A DNA stretch of 64,000 nt from Sphingobacteriaceae bacterium (GCA_013824115.1 PNNG01000034.1:124001-188000); one strand, 5' to 3'. Shown: positions 43,471 to 50,556, counted from the first letter of the stretch. Numbers and translations: made by a program. The notes: a model not told the origin generated them from the letters alone.

Positions 43471-45098
43471 GATTCGAAAACGGGTACAAATTGGAAGTTT
43501 TGGCCATCGAAGAGGCCTAAATCACTTAGTTTGAGTTCGGGGATGACCAACAACGACATAAAAGAAAGCGTCATATAAGGTGCCCTAAGAAGCGAACCTG
43601 CTTGTTTGGCGAGGGCATCCAGTTCACCGTAGAGTGCTCCGGTTTCGGCACAACTGAGCGTGCTCATCAGTCCGGCTACTGGAAGTGGGAGCACTTTGGT
43701 TTGCGCTTCATCGGTATAAACCAAACCACCTTCCGATGCCATGAGGGCACGTATTGCCTGGAGAATGAGCAAATCAGTGGTCCCCACTACTACCAGATTG
43801 TGAGAGTCGTGTGCCACGGTGCCTCCAATAGCGGCATTTTTGAGTCCAAAACCGCGGATGTAAGCTACAGCGGGCGCTGCTTGTTGGTAACGATTTACCA
43901 CCACTAGTTTGAGAATGTCGGCCGAGGGCCAGTCTTGCTCGGGTCCCAAAAGTTCGAGCTTGGCGCGATGTGTTTGGGTAATGAGCTGTCCGTCTAAAGC
44001 CTCGATAACGCGCATCCATCTTCCGCCGGGCTGGCTGCGAATGGCTTCGGGCGATATTTTGTAGGCGTGGAATTGGTTGATTGGCTTCACTGCAGGGACT
44101 TCAAACTGACATTGGCCTTTTTCGTAAACCCATTTTCCTTGGATACAGGTTGCTATCACCTCGAAATGCTGCAGGTCTTTTACCAAGATAAAATCTGCCG
44201 GGTCGCCTTCGCGCACTTGTCCTACTGGCAATTGATAGTGCTCAATGGGGTGAATACAGGCCGCCCGCAAAACATCGAAAACATCATAATCCAATGCTAC
44301 AGCTCTGGCTACCAGTTGATTGATATGGCCTTGGAGCAGTTCATCGGGGTGTTTATCGTCGCTGCAAAACATTACCGATTGCGGATGCGTCTTCAAAAGC
44401 GGATGCAAGGCTTCAAAATTGCGTGCTGCCGAACCTTCACGTATGAGGATTTTCACGCCTAATTCGGCCTTTTCTACGGCTTCCTCCAAGGTGAAACATT
44501 CATGGTCGGTACTTATGCCTGCAGCAAAATAGTCTTTTGCAGCCCGGCCGCGCAATCCGGGGGCATGTCCGTCGACGGGCTTATTGCATGCTTTGGCAGC
44601 TGCTATTTTGGCCATCACTTCGGCATCGTTGTGTAGCACGCCCGGGTAGTTCATCATTTCGCTCAAATAAACGATTTCGGGCCTGGCAAGCAATTCGGCC
44701 ACTTGTTGAGCTGAAATACAGGCTCCAGCATTTTCGAAATGAGTGGCAGGAACGCAGGAGGGGGCTCCAAAAAAGAAGTGAAAAGGCACTTTTCTGCCGT
44801 TTTCAATCATAAAATCTACGCCGGCTGTGCCCAATACATTGCCAATTTCGTGAGGATCGGATACAGTGGCAATGGTGCCATGCTTTACAGCTTCTGCGGC
44901 AAAGGCAGCAGGACTGAGCATGCTGCTTTCAATATGTATATGGGCGTCGATGAAGCCTGGAAGGAGGTAGCCCATCGGACTCATCTCCGGGGGCAAGGCA
45001 TCTATGTTGAATATGCCATTTTGGTTGAAGTGAACAAGTGCACCGTAGATTTCACGGCGGTGAAGATCAACCAGATTCACAGGTATGGATTGCGACAT
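43467..45098 (-). CDS. ade: Adenine deaminase
   Basis: 543 residues from the ATG at 45098. The frame goes on to 45305 but that part is made by a repeat array and crosses the divergent gene. The amidohydrolase core is visible through GFIDAHIHIESSML, ATVSDPHEIGNVLG, GHAPGL and the metal Asp region FCSDDKHPDEL; the C-terminal ADE domain has GTVAHDSHNLVVVG. The enzyme converts adenine to hypoxanthine in purine salvage. First gene of a three-gene unit with the hydrolase and a small lipoprotein. The upstream region holds four 12-bp direct repeats beginning 25 bases before the start codon. Confidence 0.95.
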   Translation of the reverse strand: MSQSIPVNLVDLHRREIYGALVHFNQNGIFNIDALPPEMSPMGYLLPGFIDAHIHIESSMLSPAAFAAEAVKHGTIATVSDPHEIGNVLGTAGVDFMIENGRKVPFHFFFGAPSCVPATHFENAGACISAQQVAELLARPEIVYLSEMMNYPGVLHNDAEVMAKIAAAKACNKPVDGHAPGLRGRAAKDYFAAGISTDHECFTLEEAVEKAELGVKILIREGSAARNFEALHPLLKTHPQSVMFCSDDKHPDELLQGHINQLVARAVALDYDVFDVLRAACIHPIEHYQLPVGQVREGDPADFILVKDLQHFEVIATCIQGKWVYEKGQCQFEVPAVKPINQFHAYKISPEAIRSQPGGRWMRVIEALDGQLITQTHRAKLELLGPEQDWPSADILKLVVVNRYQQAAPAVAYIRGFGLKNAAIGGTVAHDSHNLVVVGTTDLLILQAIRALMASEGGLVYTDEAQTKVLPLPVAGLMSTLSCAETGALYGELDALAKQAGSLLRAPYMTLSFMSLLVIPELKLSDLGLFDGQNFQFVPVFES

Positions 45099-45123
45099 AC
45101 CGCTAAAATGGCTAAAAAACCGC

Positions 45124-45171
45124 TTTGTATAACGTTTTGTATAGCAATTTGTATAACGTTTTGTATAACGC
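45124..45171. repeat. Four tandem 12-bp repeats in the ade/regulator intergenic region
   Basis: TTTGTATA occurs at 45124, 45136, 45148 and 45160 with an exact period of 12. The full unit is TTTGTATAACGT, with the second copy ending AGCAA instead of AACGT. The array lies 25 bases upstream of ade and 72 bases upstream of the divergent AraC-type gene. It could be a multi-site operator or a slippage-prone tandem repeat. Confidence 0.85.
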
Positions 45172-45234
45172 CGTTTTTTGGAGGTTGATGAATTGGCGGC
45201 ATAACTTGCTCCCGCTGAACCTGTTAAAAAAAAC

Positions 45235-45240
45235 GGAGGT
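45235..45240 (+). promoter_or_regulatory. Unusual strong Shine-Dalgarno sequence
   Basis: GGAGGT ends 3 bases before the ATG at 45244. Strong ribosome-binding sites are rare in Bacteroidota and this is the clearest in the window, although the spacing is shorter than optimal. Confidence 0.45.
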
Positions 45241-45243
45241 CTT

Positions 45244-46050
45244 ATGAAGTCACAAGTAATTGTTCTGGTGGAAAGCATAGAGTCGTTTAGAAACATCTTG
45301 GGCAACCACCTTGGTAGGAACTACCAAATCAAACCCTTTAACGGCCAGGAGCATGCATTGATGCACCTGGAACAACTAAATCCCCAACTCATTATTTATG
45401 GTGTATCGAGCGATACCTACAACCCGGAAAGCTTTATAGAAGAGGTGCGTCAGCGCTTGCAAGTAAGGCATATTCCCATCATCGCTTTATACAGCCGCAG
45501 CCAAAGCGAATGCGTGGTGCCGTGTTACCGTGCAGGTGCCGACGTATGTCTGGAGAAACCATTTGGGCTCGAAATTTTGCCTGAGGTGGTGGACATGGCC
45601 ATCAGGAACAGGGAGTTGGCCTATCACTATTCAATGCGAAAGGTCATGCTTCCCGATCATTGTATGGTGAAGCATTCCGATGAAGAGGTGCTTTTGATTC
45701 GCATGAATCGATTTATCAGAGACAACCTCGACAATGTGAAACTCCATGTAGCCTGTGTGGCTGAAGAGTTGGCCATGAGCGTGAGTCAGTTAGATCGTAA
45801 AATTGTAAGATTGATTGGGGTAACGCCCAAACAGTACATTCGCGATTACCGTTTGAAGGTGGCCTTCGAAATGTTGGCTGAACATCAGGCCAATATTACA
45901 GAGGTAGCTGCGCTTACTGGCTTCAAAAATGTTTCGTATTTCAGTACCAAGTTTCGCCAGCGGTATGGTCATTCGCCATCACAGTTCAAATTCCCGATGC
46001 ATGTAGTACATGGAGGCCATCAGGTGAACTATCCACAAATAAGTGCCTGA
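45244..46050 (+). CDS. AraC-type regulator with a degenerate receiver domain
   Basis: 268 residues. The first 125 residues have the fold pattern of a response-regulator receiver, but the acidic pair is replaced (LVESIES), the phosphoacceptor Asp is replaced by Gly53 (PQLIIYGVSSD) and the switch Thr/Ser position reads LYS; only the Lys in CLEKPF is kept. The C-terminal 110 residues form a full AraC helix-turn-helix pair (AEELAMSVSQLDRKI and ITEVAALTGFKNVSYFSTKFRQRYGHSPSQF). It therefore cannot be phosphorylated in the usual way and may respond to a ligand, a partner, or level alone. It is divergent from ade, with the 12-bp repeats in between. Confidence 0.9.
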   Translation: MKSQVIVLVESIESFRNILGNHLGRNYQIKPFNGQEHALMHLEQLNPQLIIYGVSSDTYNPESFIEEVRQRLQVRHIPIIALYSRSQSECVVPCYRAGADVCLEKPFGLEILPEVVDMAIRNRELAYHYSMRKVMLPDHCMVKHSDEEVLLIRMNRFIRDNLDNVKLHVACVAEELAMSVSQLDRKIVRLIGVTPKQYIRDYRLKVAFEMLAEHQANITEVAALTGFKNVSYFSTKFRQRYGHSPSQFKFPMHVVHGGHQVNYPQISA

Positions 46051-46052
46051 TT

Positions 46053-46874
46053 TTAGAAGAGTTTTAATTGTTGGTCGTCATTCGCCCTGCGGCTCCGTGC
46101 CGGACTGCTGCCCATCCCTTCGAGTTTGAGGCTTTGTGAAAAATGCCAGGTTTCGATGGGTTGAAGCAGTGGTCCGGTAGGCGCCAGCAATTCCAAGTCT
46201 TTATTTTGCGCTCGTTTGATATCGGTGCTCACAGGATAGGCATTCCACTCATAGGCTGCCGGCTGCCGCATGCATTGCACCAGCTCCTCCATGCTTGCAT
46301 GTGCTGAAAGCCAAGTATTGTATTTTTCGGGAGCCAGTACCAAGGGATTTCGGTGGTGCCCAATGCATTGGGTGATGGGAGTAGCAGGGGTAGTGATAAT
46401 GGCGAAACCGGAGCGGATTTGTCCGGTTTTGGCATCCGACCAACTCTCCCATACGCCGGCAAAAGCAAAAGGGACCTTTCTCCCGGTAGGAAATACGAGG
46501 TATGGTTTGGAAAGTTTTTCTTCTTTGGGTCCTTCAATAAAGGCATCTGCCAACACCAAACAGCGTTTTTGCCGGATGATGCCTCTGAAAGCTGGTTTGT
46601 GAAAAATACCCAAGCTGCCGTTGTATTGTGGCAAGTCGTCGGCATTGTGATCGCCCTCGCTACGTGCATTGATGAGCAACATGGGTTTTTGTGCCCAAGG
46701 AGGCGTGAGCCCGAATTGCAAAAGGCTCAAATTATTGGGATTTGCTGAGGTAATGACCGGAGCTAGTTCACCGGGACTGATGTTCGGATTGGGTGAAAAC
46801 TCAAAGGGGATGCTCACTTGAAAAGTCTCGGAAATGACTTCGAGTTTAGAGACCAAGGTGTATCGGCCACACAT
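46053..46874 (-). CDS. SRAP domain protein (YedK/HMCES family)
   Basis: 273 residues. MCGRYTL at the start places the catalytic Cys2 after removal of Met; LLINARSEG, CLVLADAFIEG and CIGHHRNPLVL are the other SRAP motifs, giving the Asn, Glu and His of the active site. The usual FYEW reads FIEG here, but the Glu is kept. These proteins form a stable thiazolidine crosslink to abasic sites in single-stranded DNA and shield them. The gene is single, convergent with the AraC-type regulator gene (2-base gap) and separated from the histone-like gene upstream by a terminator. Confidence 0.92.
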   Translation of the reverse strand: MCGRYTLVSKLEVISETFQVSIPFEFSPNPNISPGELAPVITSANPNNLSLLQFGLTPPWAQKPMLLINARSEGDHNADDLPQYNGSLGIFHKPAFRGIIRQKRCLVLADAFIEGPKEEKLSKPYLVFPTGRKVPFAFAGVWESWSDAKTGQIRSGFAIITTPATPITQCIGHHRNPLVLAPEKYNTWLSAHASMEELVQCMRQPAAYEWNAYPVSTDIKRAQNKDLELLAPTGPLLQPIETWHFSQSLKLEGMGSSPARSRRANDDQQLKLF

Positions 46875-46878
46875 GGGT

Positions 46879-46901
46879 AAAAAAAAACCCGCTAGGCGGG
46901 T
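46879..46901 (-). terminator. Intrinsic terminator of the histone-like gene
   Basis: ACCCGC (46887-46892), TAG loop, GCGGGT (46896-46901); on the minus strand it is followed by nine T residues (46887-46879). It lies between the histone-like gene and the SRAP gene. Confidence 0.85.
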
Positions 46902-46907
46902 CTTAAA

Positions 46908-47084
46908 TCAAGCGTTGTTCTTGCGGTTTTGAACATCCAGGCGAATTTCCTGGCACTTGTTTTTGAGGTCTTGCAAGCCTTTACGAACGCGGGTACCAGC
47001 TGCATTGTTACCACCGTCGTAAAACTTTTGAAAATCTTTCTCCATCGACATCAGGAGATCGTGAAGTACTTTAAACTGTTCCAT
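46908..47084 (-). CDS. Histone H1-like (Hc1 type) DNA-binding protein
   Basis: 58 residues, small enough to be missed by a 60-residue cut-off. The sequence begins MEQFKVLHDLLMSMEKDF, continues QKFYDGGNNAAGTRVRKG and ends basic (VQNRKNNA). The block AAGTRVRKGLQDLK is the hallmark of the short Hc1-like histone proteins of Bacteroidota. It is expected to bind DNA non-specifically and help compact the nucleoid. Single gene with its own terminator 7 bases after the stop. The opposite-strand frame over the same region is a shadow. Confidence 0.88.
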   Translation of the reverse strand: MEQFKVLHDLLMSMEKDFQKFYDGGNNAAGTRVRKGLQDLKNKCQEIRLDVQNRKNNA

Positions 47085-47309
47085 ATGGTTTTAATTGATG
47101 GGGGCAATATAGAGAAAAGCCTACAAAAAGGCGTGCTTGAGCACATTTTTGTTCAATTTTTAAAAGAAAATATTGCAAATCGATAGAAAGGGAGTGGTTT
47201 AAAAAAAAGCAAATGACTTGAAAGGCTTTCAAAATCAGCTTTTTACCGTCTCAGGCGCATTTTTTCTAAAAAAATGTACTTACTGGCTGGTATAAACGCA
47301 GCAAGCTGC

Positions 47310-47317
47310 TATATTTG
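47310..47317 (+). promoter_or_regulatory. -7 box of the tRNA-Arg promoter
   Basis: TATATTTG is an exact match to TAnnTTTG and ends 19 bases before the mature tRNA, leaving room for a short 5' leader. The rest of 47085-47336 shows no gene. Confidence 0.55.
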
Positions 47318-47336
47318 CAGTCCAATTCAACAGCAA

Positions 47337-47410
47337 GGTTTCGTAGCTCAATTGGATAGAGCATCTGACTACGGATCAGAAGGTTTGGGGTTCGAATCCC
47401 TACGAGACCG
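47337..47410 (+). tRNA. tRNA-Arg (anticodon ACG)
   Basis: 74 bases folding into a full cloverleaf. Acceptor GGTTTCG pairs with CGAGACC; D arm GCTC/GAGC; anticodon arm TCTGA-CTACGGA-TCAGA with anticodon ACG at loop positions 3-5; T arm TGGGG-TTCGAAT-CCCTA; discriminator G. CCA is not encoded. It reads CGN arginine codons after A34-to-inosine editing. The integrase gene beginning 74 bases downstream marks it as the integration target of the prophage. Confidence 0.97.
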
Positions 47411-47412
47411 CA
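47388..47412. other. Candidate prophage attachment site (attL) in the 3' end of tRNA-Arg
   Basis: Tyrosine integrases that sit next to a tRNA usually recombine in its 3' half, and the integrase gene here follows immediately. The core cannot be delimited because the matching attR lies beyond base 64000. Exact borders are a guess. Confidence 0.35.
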
Positions 47413-47443
47413 ACCAAAGTTGAAAACGCCCCCTCGGAGCCGA

Positions 47444-47470
47444 AAAGCCCCTTGGGGGCTTTGTATTTTA
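47444..47470 (+). terminator. Terminator after tRNA-Arg
   Basis: AAAGCCCC (47444-47451), TTG loop, GGGGCTTT (47455-47462), followed by GTATTTTA. It separates tRNA transcription from the integrase gene. Confidence 0.75.
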
Positions 47471-47483
47471 AGGCTTTTGAGGT

Positions 47484-48737
47484 ATGAAAAAACGAATTCG
47501 TTGGACCAAAGTTGGACCAAGTCTACACAGAGAGCGAGGAGAGGTGTTTAGCTCTTCCATTAAAGTGCTCCTGCGCACCAGTAGAAAGTATGAAGGCGGC
47601 ATTTGCGACGTCCAAATCCGTGTAATCATCAATCGCGAGCAAACCAAATGGAGCCTCGGCTTCCGCTGGCCAATTCAGTATTGGGATGAAACAGCTGGAT
47701 TTTGCAAGCCGCGTTACAAAAACGATACCCAAGCCAACGACCACAACATGGAAATTCGGGCGGCTGTGGGCAAAGCCAACGACATTTTGCTGCATTACCG
47801 GGTAACGCATCGCATGCTCACGGTGGAGCTGTTCAAAAAAGAATTCCAGAGCTACTTCAATCGTTCCAGCTTTGTTGACTTTATGGGCAATCAAATTGAG
47901 CAGCGCCGGATGGAGCTGAACCCTGGCACCTACCAGAACCACCGTGCGGCCTGGGTGAAGATCATGGGCTGGCGGCCAAACCTCATGATGACCGAGCTCA
48001 CCAAAAACACACCCAACCAATTTGATACATACCTCAGGCAGCAGTATACCAACATCAACACCATTGTAAAATTTCACCGGGTATTCCGCACTTACGTAAA
48101 CCAGGCAATCAAAGAAGGCTATAATGTGCCCAGCATTTATAAAGGCTTTCGCTTTCACTCCACACCGTCAAAGAGCCGAGCCCTTACCGAAGATGAAGTG
48201 GCTCGGGTGCTTGACTATTACAACCAGTGCACCATTGAAGAGCAAAGGCGGGTGCTTCGGCGCTTCATTTGGAGCCTGCTCACCAGCATGCGCATCAGTG
48301 ATCAAATGCGAGTAGAGCGCAATTGGTTGGTTGATGGCCGCCTGGTATATGTGCCGCAAAAAACCATGAAGCAGGGCAAAGTAATTAACATGCGGCCGCC
48401 CGAAACTGCCGTGAAGATTTTCAACGAAGAGTTACAAATAACTGGCGGTGTAGAAATGTTTCGTCACCCTTGCCGGCAGGTGGGCAACCGCATTTTAAAG
48501 CGCATTGGCGAAAAACTAGAGCTGGGCACCAAGCTCACCAGCCATACTGGCCGCAAAACCTGCGCTACCTTGGTAGTAAAACACTTGGGCGACTTGCATG
48601 CCGCAAAAGAGTTTTTGGGGCATTCGGATATCCGAACGACGATGGCCTATGACTTTGTAGATGAAGCCCGGAAACAGGCCGCTGCCAATGTTTTGGAAAT
48701 GGCAGTGGGAAACCAGTTAAATAAAAAAGCCCCTTAG
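47484..48737 (+). CDS. Tyrosine recombinase / phage integrase
   Basis: 417 residues with the three-part layout common in Bacteroidota integrases: an N-terminal arm-binding region (about 1-100), a SAM-like core-binding domain (about 115-220), and the catalytic domain. Catalytic residues are all present: Arg270 in TSMRISD, a Lys near 296, His354 and Arg357 in SHTGRKT, His380 in LGHSD and the nucleophile Tyr389 in TTMAYD. It starts 74 bases after the tRNA-Arg gene and should integrate and excise the prophage there. It is the only large gene on the plus strand of the prophage. Its stop codon lies inside the loop of a hairpin that terminates the opposing operon. Confidence 0.95.
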   Translation: MKKRIRWTKVGPSLHRERGEVFSSSIKVLLRTSRKYEGGICDVQIRVIINREQTKWSLGFRWPIQYWDETAGFCKPRYKNDTQANDHNMEIRAAVGKANDILLHYRVTHRMLTVELFKKEFQSYFNRSSFVDFMGNQIEQRRMELNPGTYQNHRAAWVKIMGWRPNLMMTELTKNTPNQFDTYLRQQYTNINTIVKFHRVFRTYVNQAIKEGYNVPSIYKGFRFHSTPSKSRALTEDEVARVLDYYNQCTIEEQRRVLRRFIWSLLTSMRISDQMRVERNWLVDGRLVYVPQKTMKQGKVINMRPPETAVKIFNEELQITGGVEMFRHPCRQVGNRILKRIGEKLELGTKLTSHTGRKTCATLVVKHLGDLHAAKEFLGHSDIRTTMAYDFVDEARKQAAANVLEMAVGNQLNKKAP

Positions 48738-48745
48738 TTGGGGCT
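48723..48745 (-). terminator. Terminator of the leftmost minus-strand prophage operon
   Basis: AGCCCC (48728-48733) pairs with GGGGCT (48740-48745), and on the minus strand six T residues follow (48728-48723). It overlaps the end of the integrase gene and stops transcription from running antisense into it. Confidence 0.8.
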
Positions 48746-48780
48746 GTGAGTTGGTTTTGCTTGCAAATGCCTGATGGCGA

Positions 48781-48981
48781 TTAAAAACGCGCTCCCTGCG
48801 CTTTCCAAAATTCGGCAGCATCAAGAAGGGTTTGCTCTTCTTGTGGACCACGCACCAGCAGCAGCTGCGCTGGCGTAGTTTGGGTTACTAATATAAGTGA
48901 CATGCTTTTGGTGCATAGAATAAAGAGCTGGTTGTTTTGCTCGTCGGGCACCAGCATAAAGCGGGGTATTTCTATTTTCAT
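48781..48981 (-). CDS. Small prophage protein, unknown function
   Basis: 66 residues, alpha/beta, with the start FMLVPDEQNNQLFILCTKSMSLILV and a C-terminal helix (LLDAAEFWKAQG). No motif recognised and no signal peptide. Its start codon overlaps the stop of the ribbon-helix-helix gene upstream by 4 bases (ATGA), which supports it as real. Last gene of a three-gene minus-strand unit ending at the terminator next to the integrase. Confidence 0.65.
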   Translation of the reverse strand: MKIEIPRFMLVPDEQNNQLFILCTKSMSLILVTQTTPAQLLLVRGPQEEQTLLDAAEFWKAQGARF

Positions 48982-49157
48982 TTTGGGGCGTGTTGGCTGG
49001 CAAATATAAGGGCATTGGCCAGTGAGCCGTGCAGCTCCTTAGCTTTTTCGAGGACGCTTTTGGGTAACCTCACGCTCGATGTGATGGTTGGCTCAATGCC
49101 TTTTGCAAGGTTCGACTTGCGGCCGCCACCAGGCTTTCGTTTACGTTGCTCGCTCAT
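48978..49157 (-). CDS. Ribbon-helix-helix-like DNA-binding protein
   Basis: 59 residues, just below the usual length cut-off. A basic N-terminal tail (MSEQRKRKPGGGRKSN) is followed by TITSSVRLPKSVLEKAKEL and LANALIFASQHAPK, the strand-helix-helix pattern of Arc/CopG proteins. Such proteins dimerise and bind operators through the strand. It lies between two unknown genes with a 4-base overlap downstream and 3 bases upstream, in the operon preceded by a 13-bp palindrome that could be its own operator (inference). Confidence 0.7.
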   Translation of the reverse strand: MSEQRKRKPGGGRKSNLAKGIEPTITSSVRLPKSVLEKAKELHGSLANALIFASQHAPK

Positions 49158-49160
49158 GCC

Positions 49161-49565
49161 TTAGAATTTTGAGTTTACGTAGTTCACAAATAGCTCTACT
49201 TGTTTTTTGGTGAGCCTATAAGATGCGTATGCACGAGGGTTCTTTTTCACGTCGGCCAGCAATTCGGCATTTTCTTCGGGGTTGGCAAACCAAGAATCAA
49301 TGACTTTATATTGTTCGAGCATTACTGAGCTGCGCTCTTTTTTGCCAAGCACTTGGTTGAAGTCGGCCATGGTTAAGCCATGATCAGCAGCCAGCTGGCT
49401 ATCAAGCACCTTTTCAATTTGGCTTTGCAGGTCAAGCTTTTTGCCGGTGATGTCTTGGGTATACAGTTCAATGTCGTTGCGGCCGCGCAATTTATCCATC
49501 GAAAAATTGGGCTCGTGGTCGCTTACTCTCACTTTTAAACCTTTGATGTTGAAGTACTGGCTCAT
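49161..49565 (-). CDS. Prophage protein of unknown function
   Basis: 134 residues, mostly helical after a short beta start (YFNIKGLKVRVSDHEPN). A helix-rich middle (QSQIEKVLDSQLAADHGLTMADFNQVLG) and a C-terminal part YRLTKKQVELFVNYVNSKF are seen. No domain recognised. It is the first gene of the unit 49565-48781, preceded by a good promoter and a perfect palindrome, so its expression is probably controlled. The position next to the integrase, opposite the structural genes, suggests lysogeny or host-interaction functions. Confidence 0.75.
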   Translation of the reverse strand: MSQYFNIKGLKVRVSDHEPNFSMDKLRGRNDIELYTQDITGKKLDLQSQIEKVLDSQLAADHGLTMADFNQVLGKKERSSVMLEQYKVIDSWFANPEENAELLADVKKNPRAYASYRLTKKQVELFVNYVNSKF

Positions 49566-49586
49566 GGCGTTGCTTATTTGATGATG

Positions 49587-49616
49587 TAAAGGTACAACTA
49601 TTTTTTATTTCTGCAA
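49587..49616 (-). promoter_or_regulatory. Promoter of the integrase-proximal operon
   Basis: On the minus strand TTG (49616-49614), a 19-base spacer, then TACCTTTA (49594-49587) fit the Bacteroidota promoter consensus with one deviation at the last base. It is 21 bases upstream of the ATG at 49565. Confidence 0.5.
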
Positions 49617-49631
49617 CACAGAAATAAAAAA
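49601..49631. promoter_or_regulatory. Perfect 13-bp inverted repeat overlapping the promoter
   Basis: TTTTTTATTTCTG (49601-49613), spacer CAACA, CAGAAATAAAAAA (49619-49631). It covers the -33 element and part of the spacer of the promoter above, the classic place for a repressor operator. Low G+C argues against a terminator. Confidence 0.6.
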
Positions 49632-49637
49632 GAAGGC

Positions 49638-49664
49638 AAAAAAAAATCCCCACCGAAGTGGGGA
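49638..49664 (-). terminator. Terminator after the 127-residue gene
   Basis: TCCCCAC (49647-49653), CGAA, GTGGGGA (49658-49664); on the minus strand nine T residues follow (49646-49638). It isolates the operator-controlled operon from upstream transcription. Confidence 0.85.
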
Positions 49665-49670
49665 GGGGTT

Positions 49671-50054
49671 TCAATTCGCCGCTTCCTTCTCCCTCTGGTA
49701 TTCAATCAGCAATTTTTCCATGAGGGCTACTTTGTTTTTGTAGTAGATCAGTTCGCTTTCAAAGGAGTTGGGTTTCTGCTCGGCTTTCCTTGCTTCACGC
49801 AGCATTTCGAGTGATAGGCCAAGCACCTTCATTACGCCGTGCAGGGCGTAGCGGAAGTTTTCATCATCGGCGGTGGCAATGTTGTGGCCTGCCAGTAGCA
49901 ATATCATGGCGTCTTTAAAGTGGCCAATGCCAATGGCATCCATGTTGTTGATCTCTTCCATCATTTCAACCAATAGGCGTGATGGCACTTTGAAATCACC
50001 CAGCTGAATGTGGGTGGCGTTAGCGCTTGCGGCGGGTGTTGGTTCTTTGGCCAT
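49671..50054 (-). CDS. Prophage protein of unknown function
   Basis: 127 residues, largely helical (RLLVEMMEEINNMDAIGIGHF, LSLEMLREARKAEQK, ELIYYKNKVALMEKLLIEY), the last third likely a coiled coil. No DNA-binding or catalytic motif seen. Its first 35 bases overlap the end of the gene upstream in another frame, and a strong terminator follows directly. It pairs with the 126-residue gene as a two-gene unit that faces the small plus-strand gene at 50557. Confidence 0.7.
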   Translation of the reverse strand: MAKEPTPAASANATHIQLGDFKVPSRLLVEMMEEINNMDAIGIGHFKDAMILLLAGHNIATADDENFRYALHGVMKVLGLSLEMLREARKAEQKPNSFESELIYYKNKVALMEKLLIEYQREKEAAN

Positions 50055-50400
50055 GGCGAAGGGTTCCTTTTAAGATTGCGTTTACTCTGTCGGTATTGCG
50101 GGCTATGCGCATGTGGTTTTGCAAATCAAATACCAGTACTTTCTTTTGGCGCATGTAACGAGCCACCTGGTGGGCATCTCTGCGGAGCATGCCCATGAGC
50201 CAGCGCACCATGCGCACTGCGTTGCGGTGATCGGGCGAGGCTTCAACCGTGTGGCCATAGCCGGCTTTGTACAGCCGCATGGCTTCGTCGTAAAGTTTAA
50301 AACCGTCGTCACCAAATAAGTCGAGCTGCGAGGCCATTTCTTCAAGGGCATCTATGCTCATGCGGTAGCCGTTGAATTCTACAATGTGCTTTTCTTCCAT
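50020..50400 (-). CDS. Prophage protein of unknown function, basic C-terminus
   Basis: 126 residues. Helical N-terminal half (SIDALEEMASQLDLFGDDGF) and a strongly basic end (LRHGQRTNTRRKR) that could bind nucleic acid. No recognised domain. The start at 50400 follows a long GC-rich hairpin in the leader (50415-50455), and the intergenic region to 50557 carries direct and inverted repeats. It overlaps the 127-residue gene by 35 bases. First gene of the unit divergent from the ribbon-helix-helix-like gene, so the two sides may regulate each other (inference). Confidence 0.7.
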   Translation of the reverse strand: MEEKHIVEFNGYRMSIDALEEMASQLDLFGDDGFKLYDEAMRLYKAGYGHTVEASPDHRNAVRMVRWLMGMLRRDAHQVARYMRQKKVLVFDLQNHMRIARNTDRVNAILKGTLRHGQRTNTRRKR

Positions 50401-50414
50401 TGCTTGCTTTTAAG

Positions 50415-50455
50415 TGCAGCCCCCACCGGACGGATAGCGGTGGGGTGGTGCTGCA
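50415..50455. other. Long GC-rich hairpin in the leader of the 126-residue gene
   Basis: CCCCACCG (50421-50428) pairs with CGGTGGGG (50438-50445), and after a four-base bulge TGCAGC (50415-50420) pairs with GCTGCA (50450-50455), 14 bp in all. It ends 14 bases before the ATG at 50400. No T-run follows on either strand, so it is more likely a structured leader than a terminator. Confidence 0.6.
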
Positions 50456-50462
50456 TATTAAC

Positions 50463-50543
50463 ACGCACAAATATAAATGAACGCACACAAATACACACCA
50501 AATGATAATAAAAAAATATTATTGCCCCAATCGTGTGTATTTG
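50463..50543. promoter_or_regulatory. Divergent control region with direct and inverted repeats
   Basis: Related direct copies ACGCACAAATA (50463-50473) and ACGCACACAAATA (50481-50493), and a perfect 11-bp inverted pair CAAATACACAC (50488-50498) with GTGTGTATTTG (50533-50543). CAAATATA at 50468-50475 is an exact minus-strand -7 box. This is the intergenic region between the 126-residue gene and the small plus-strand gene. Confidence 0.5.
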
Positions 50544-50556
50544 GTTACTTTGTGGT

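Noticed and set aside
45124-45171. Tandem repeats as a CRISPR array
   Set aside because: The units are 12 bp, head to tail with no unique spacers, and no cas gene is present.
45099-45305. N-terminal extension of adenine deaminase containing repeated YTKR
   Set aside because: It is produced by translating the 12-bp repeat array and would overlap the start of the divergent regulator gene; the normal amidohydrolase N-terminus begins at 45098.
46929-47186. 85-codon plus-strand frame next to the histone-like gene
   Set aside because: Antisense to the clearly recognisable Hc1-type protein on the minus strand.
47266-47520. 84-codon minus-strand frame across the tRNA-Arg gene
   Set aside because: It runs through the tRNA and its terminator and has no coding signature.
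50415-50455. Long hairpin as a terminator
   Set aside because: No T-run follows on either strand, and on the minus strand it precedes a gene start by 14 bases, so a structured leader fits better.
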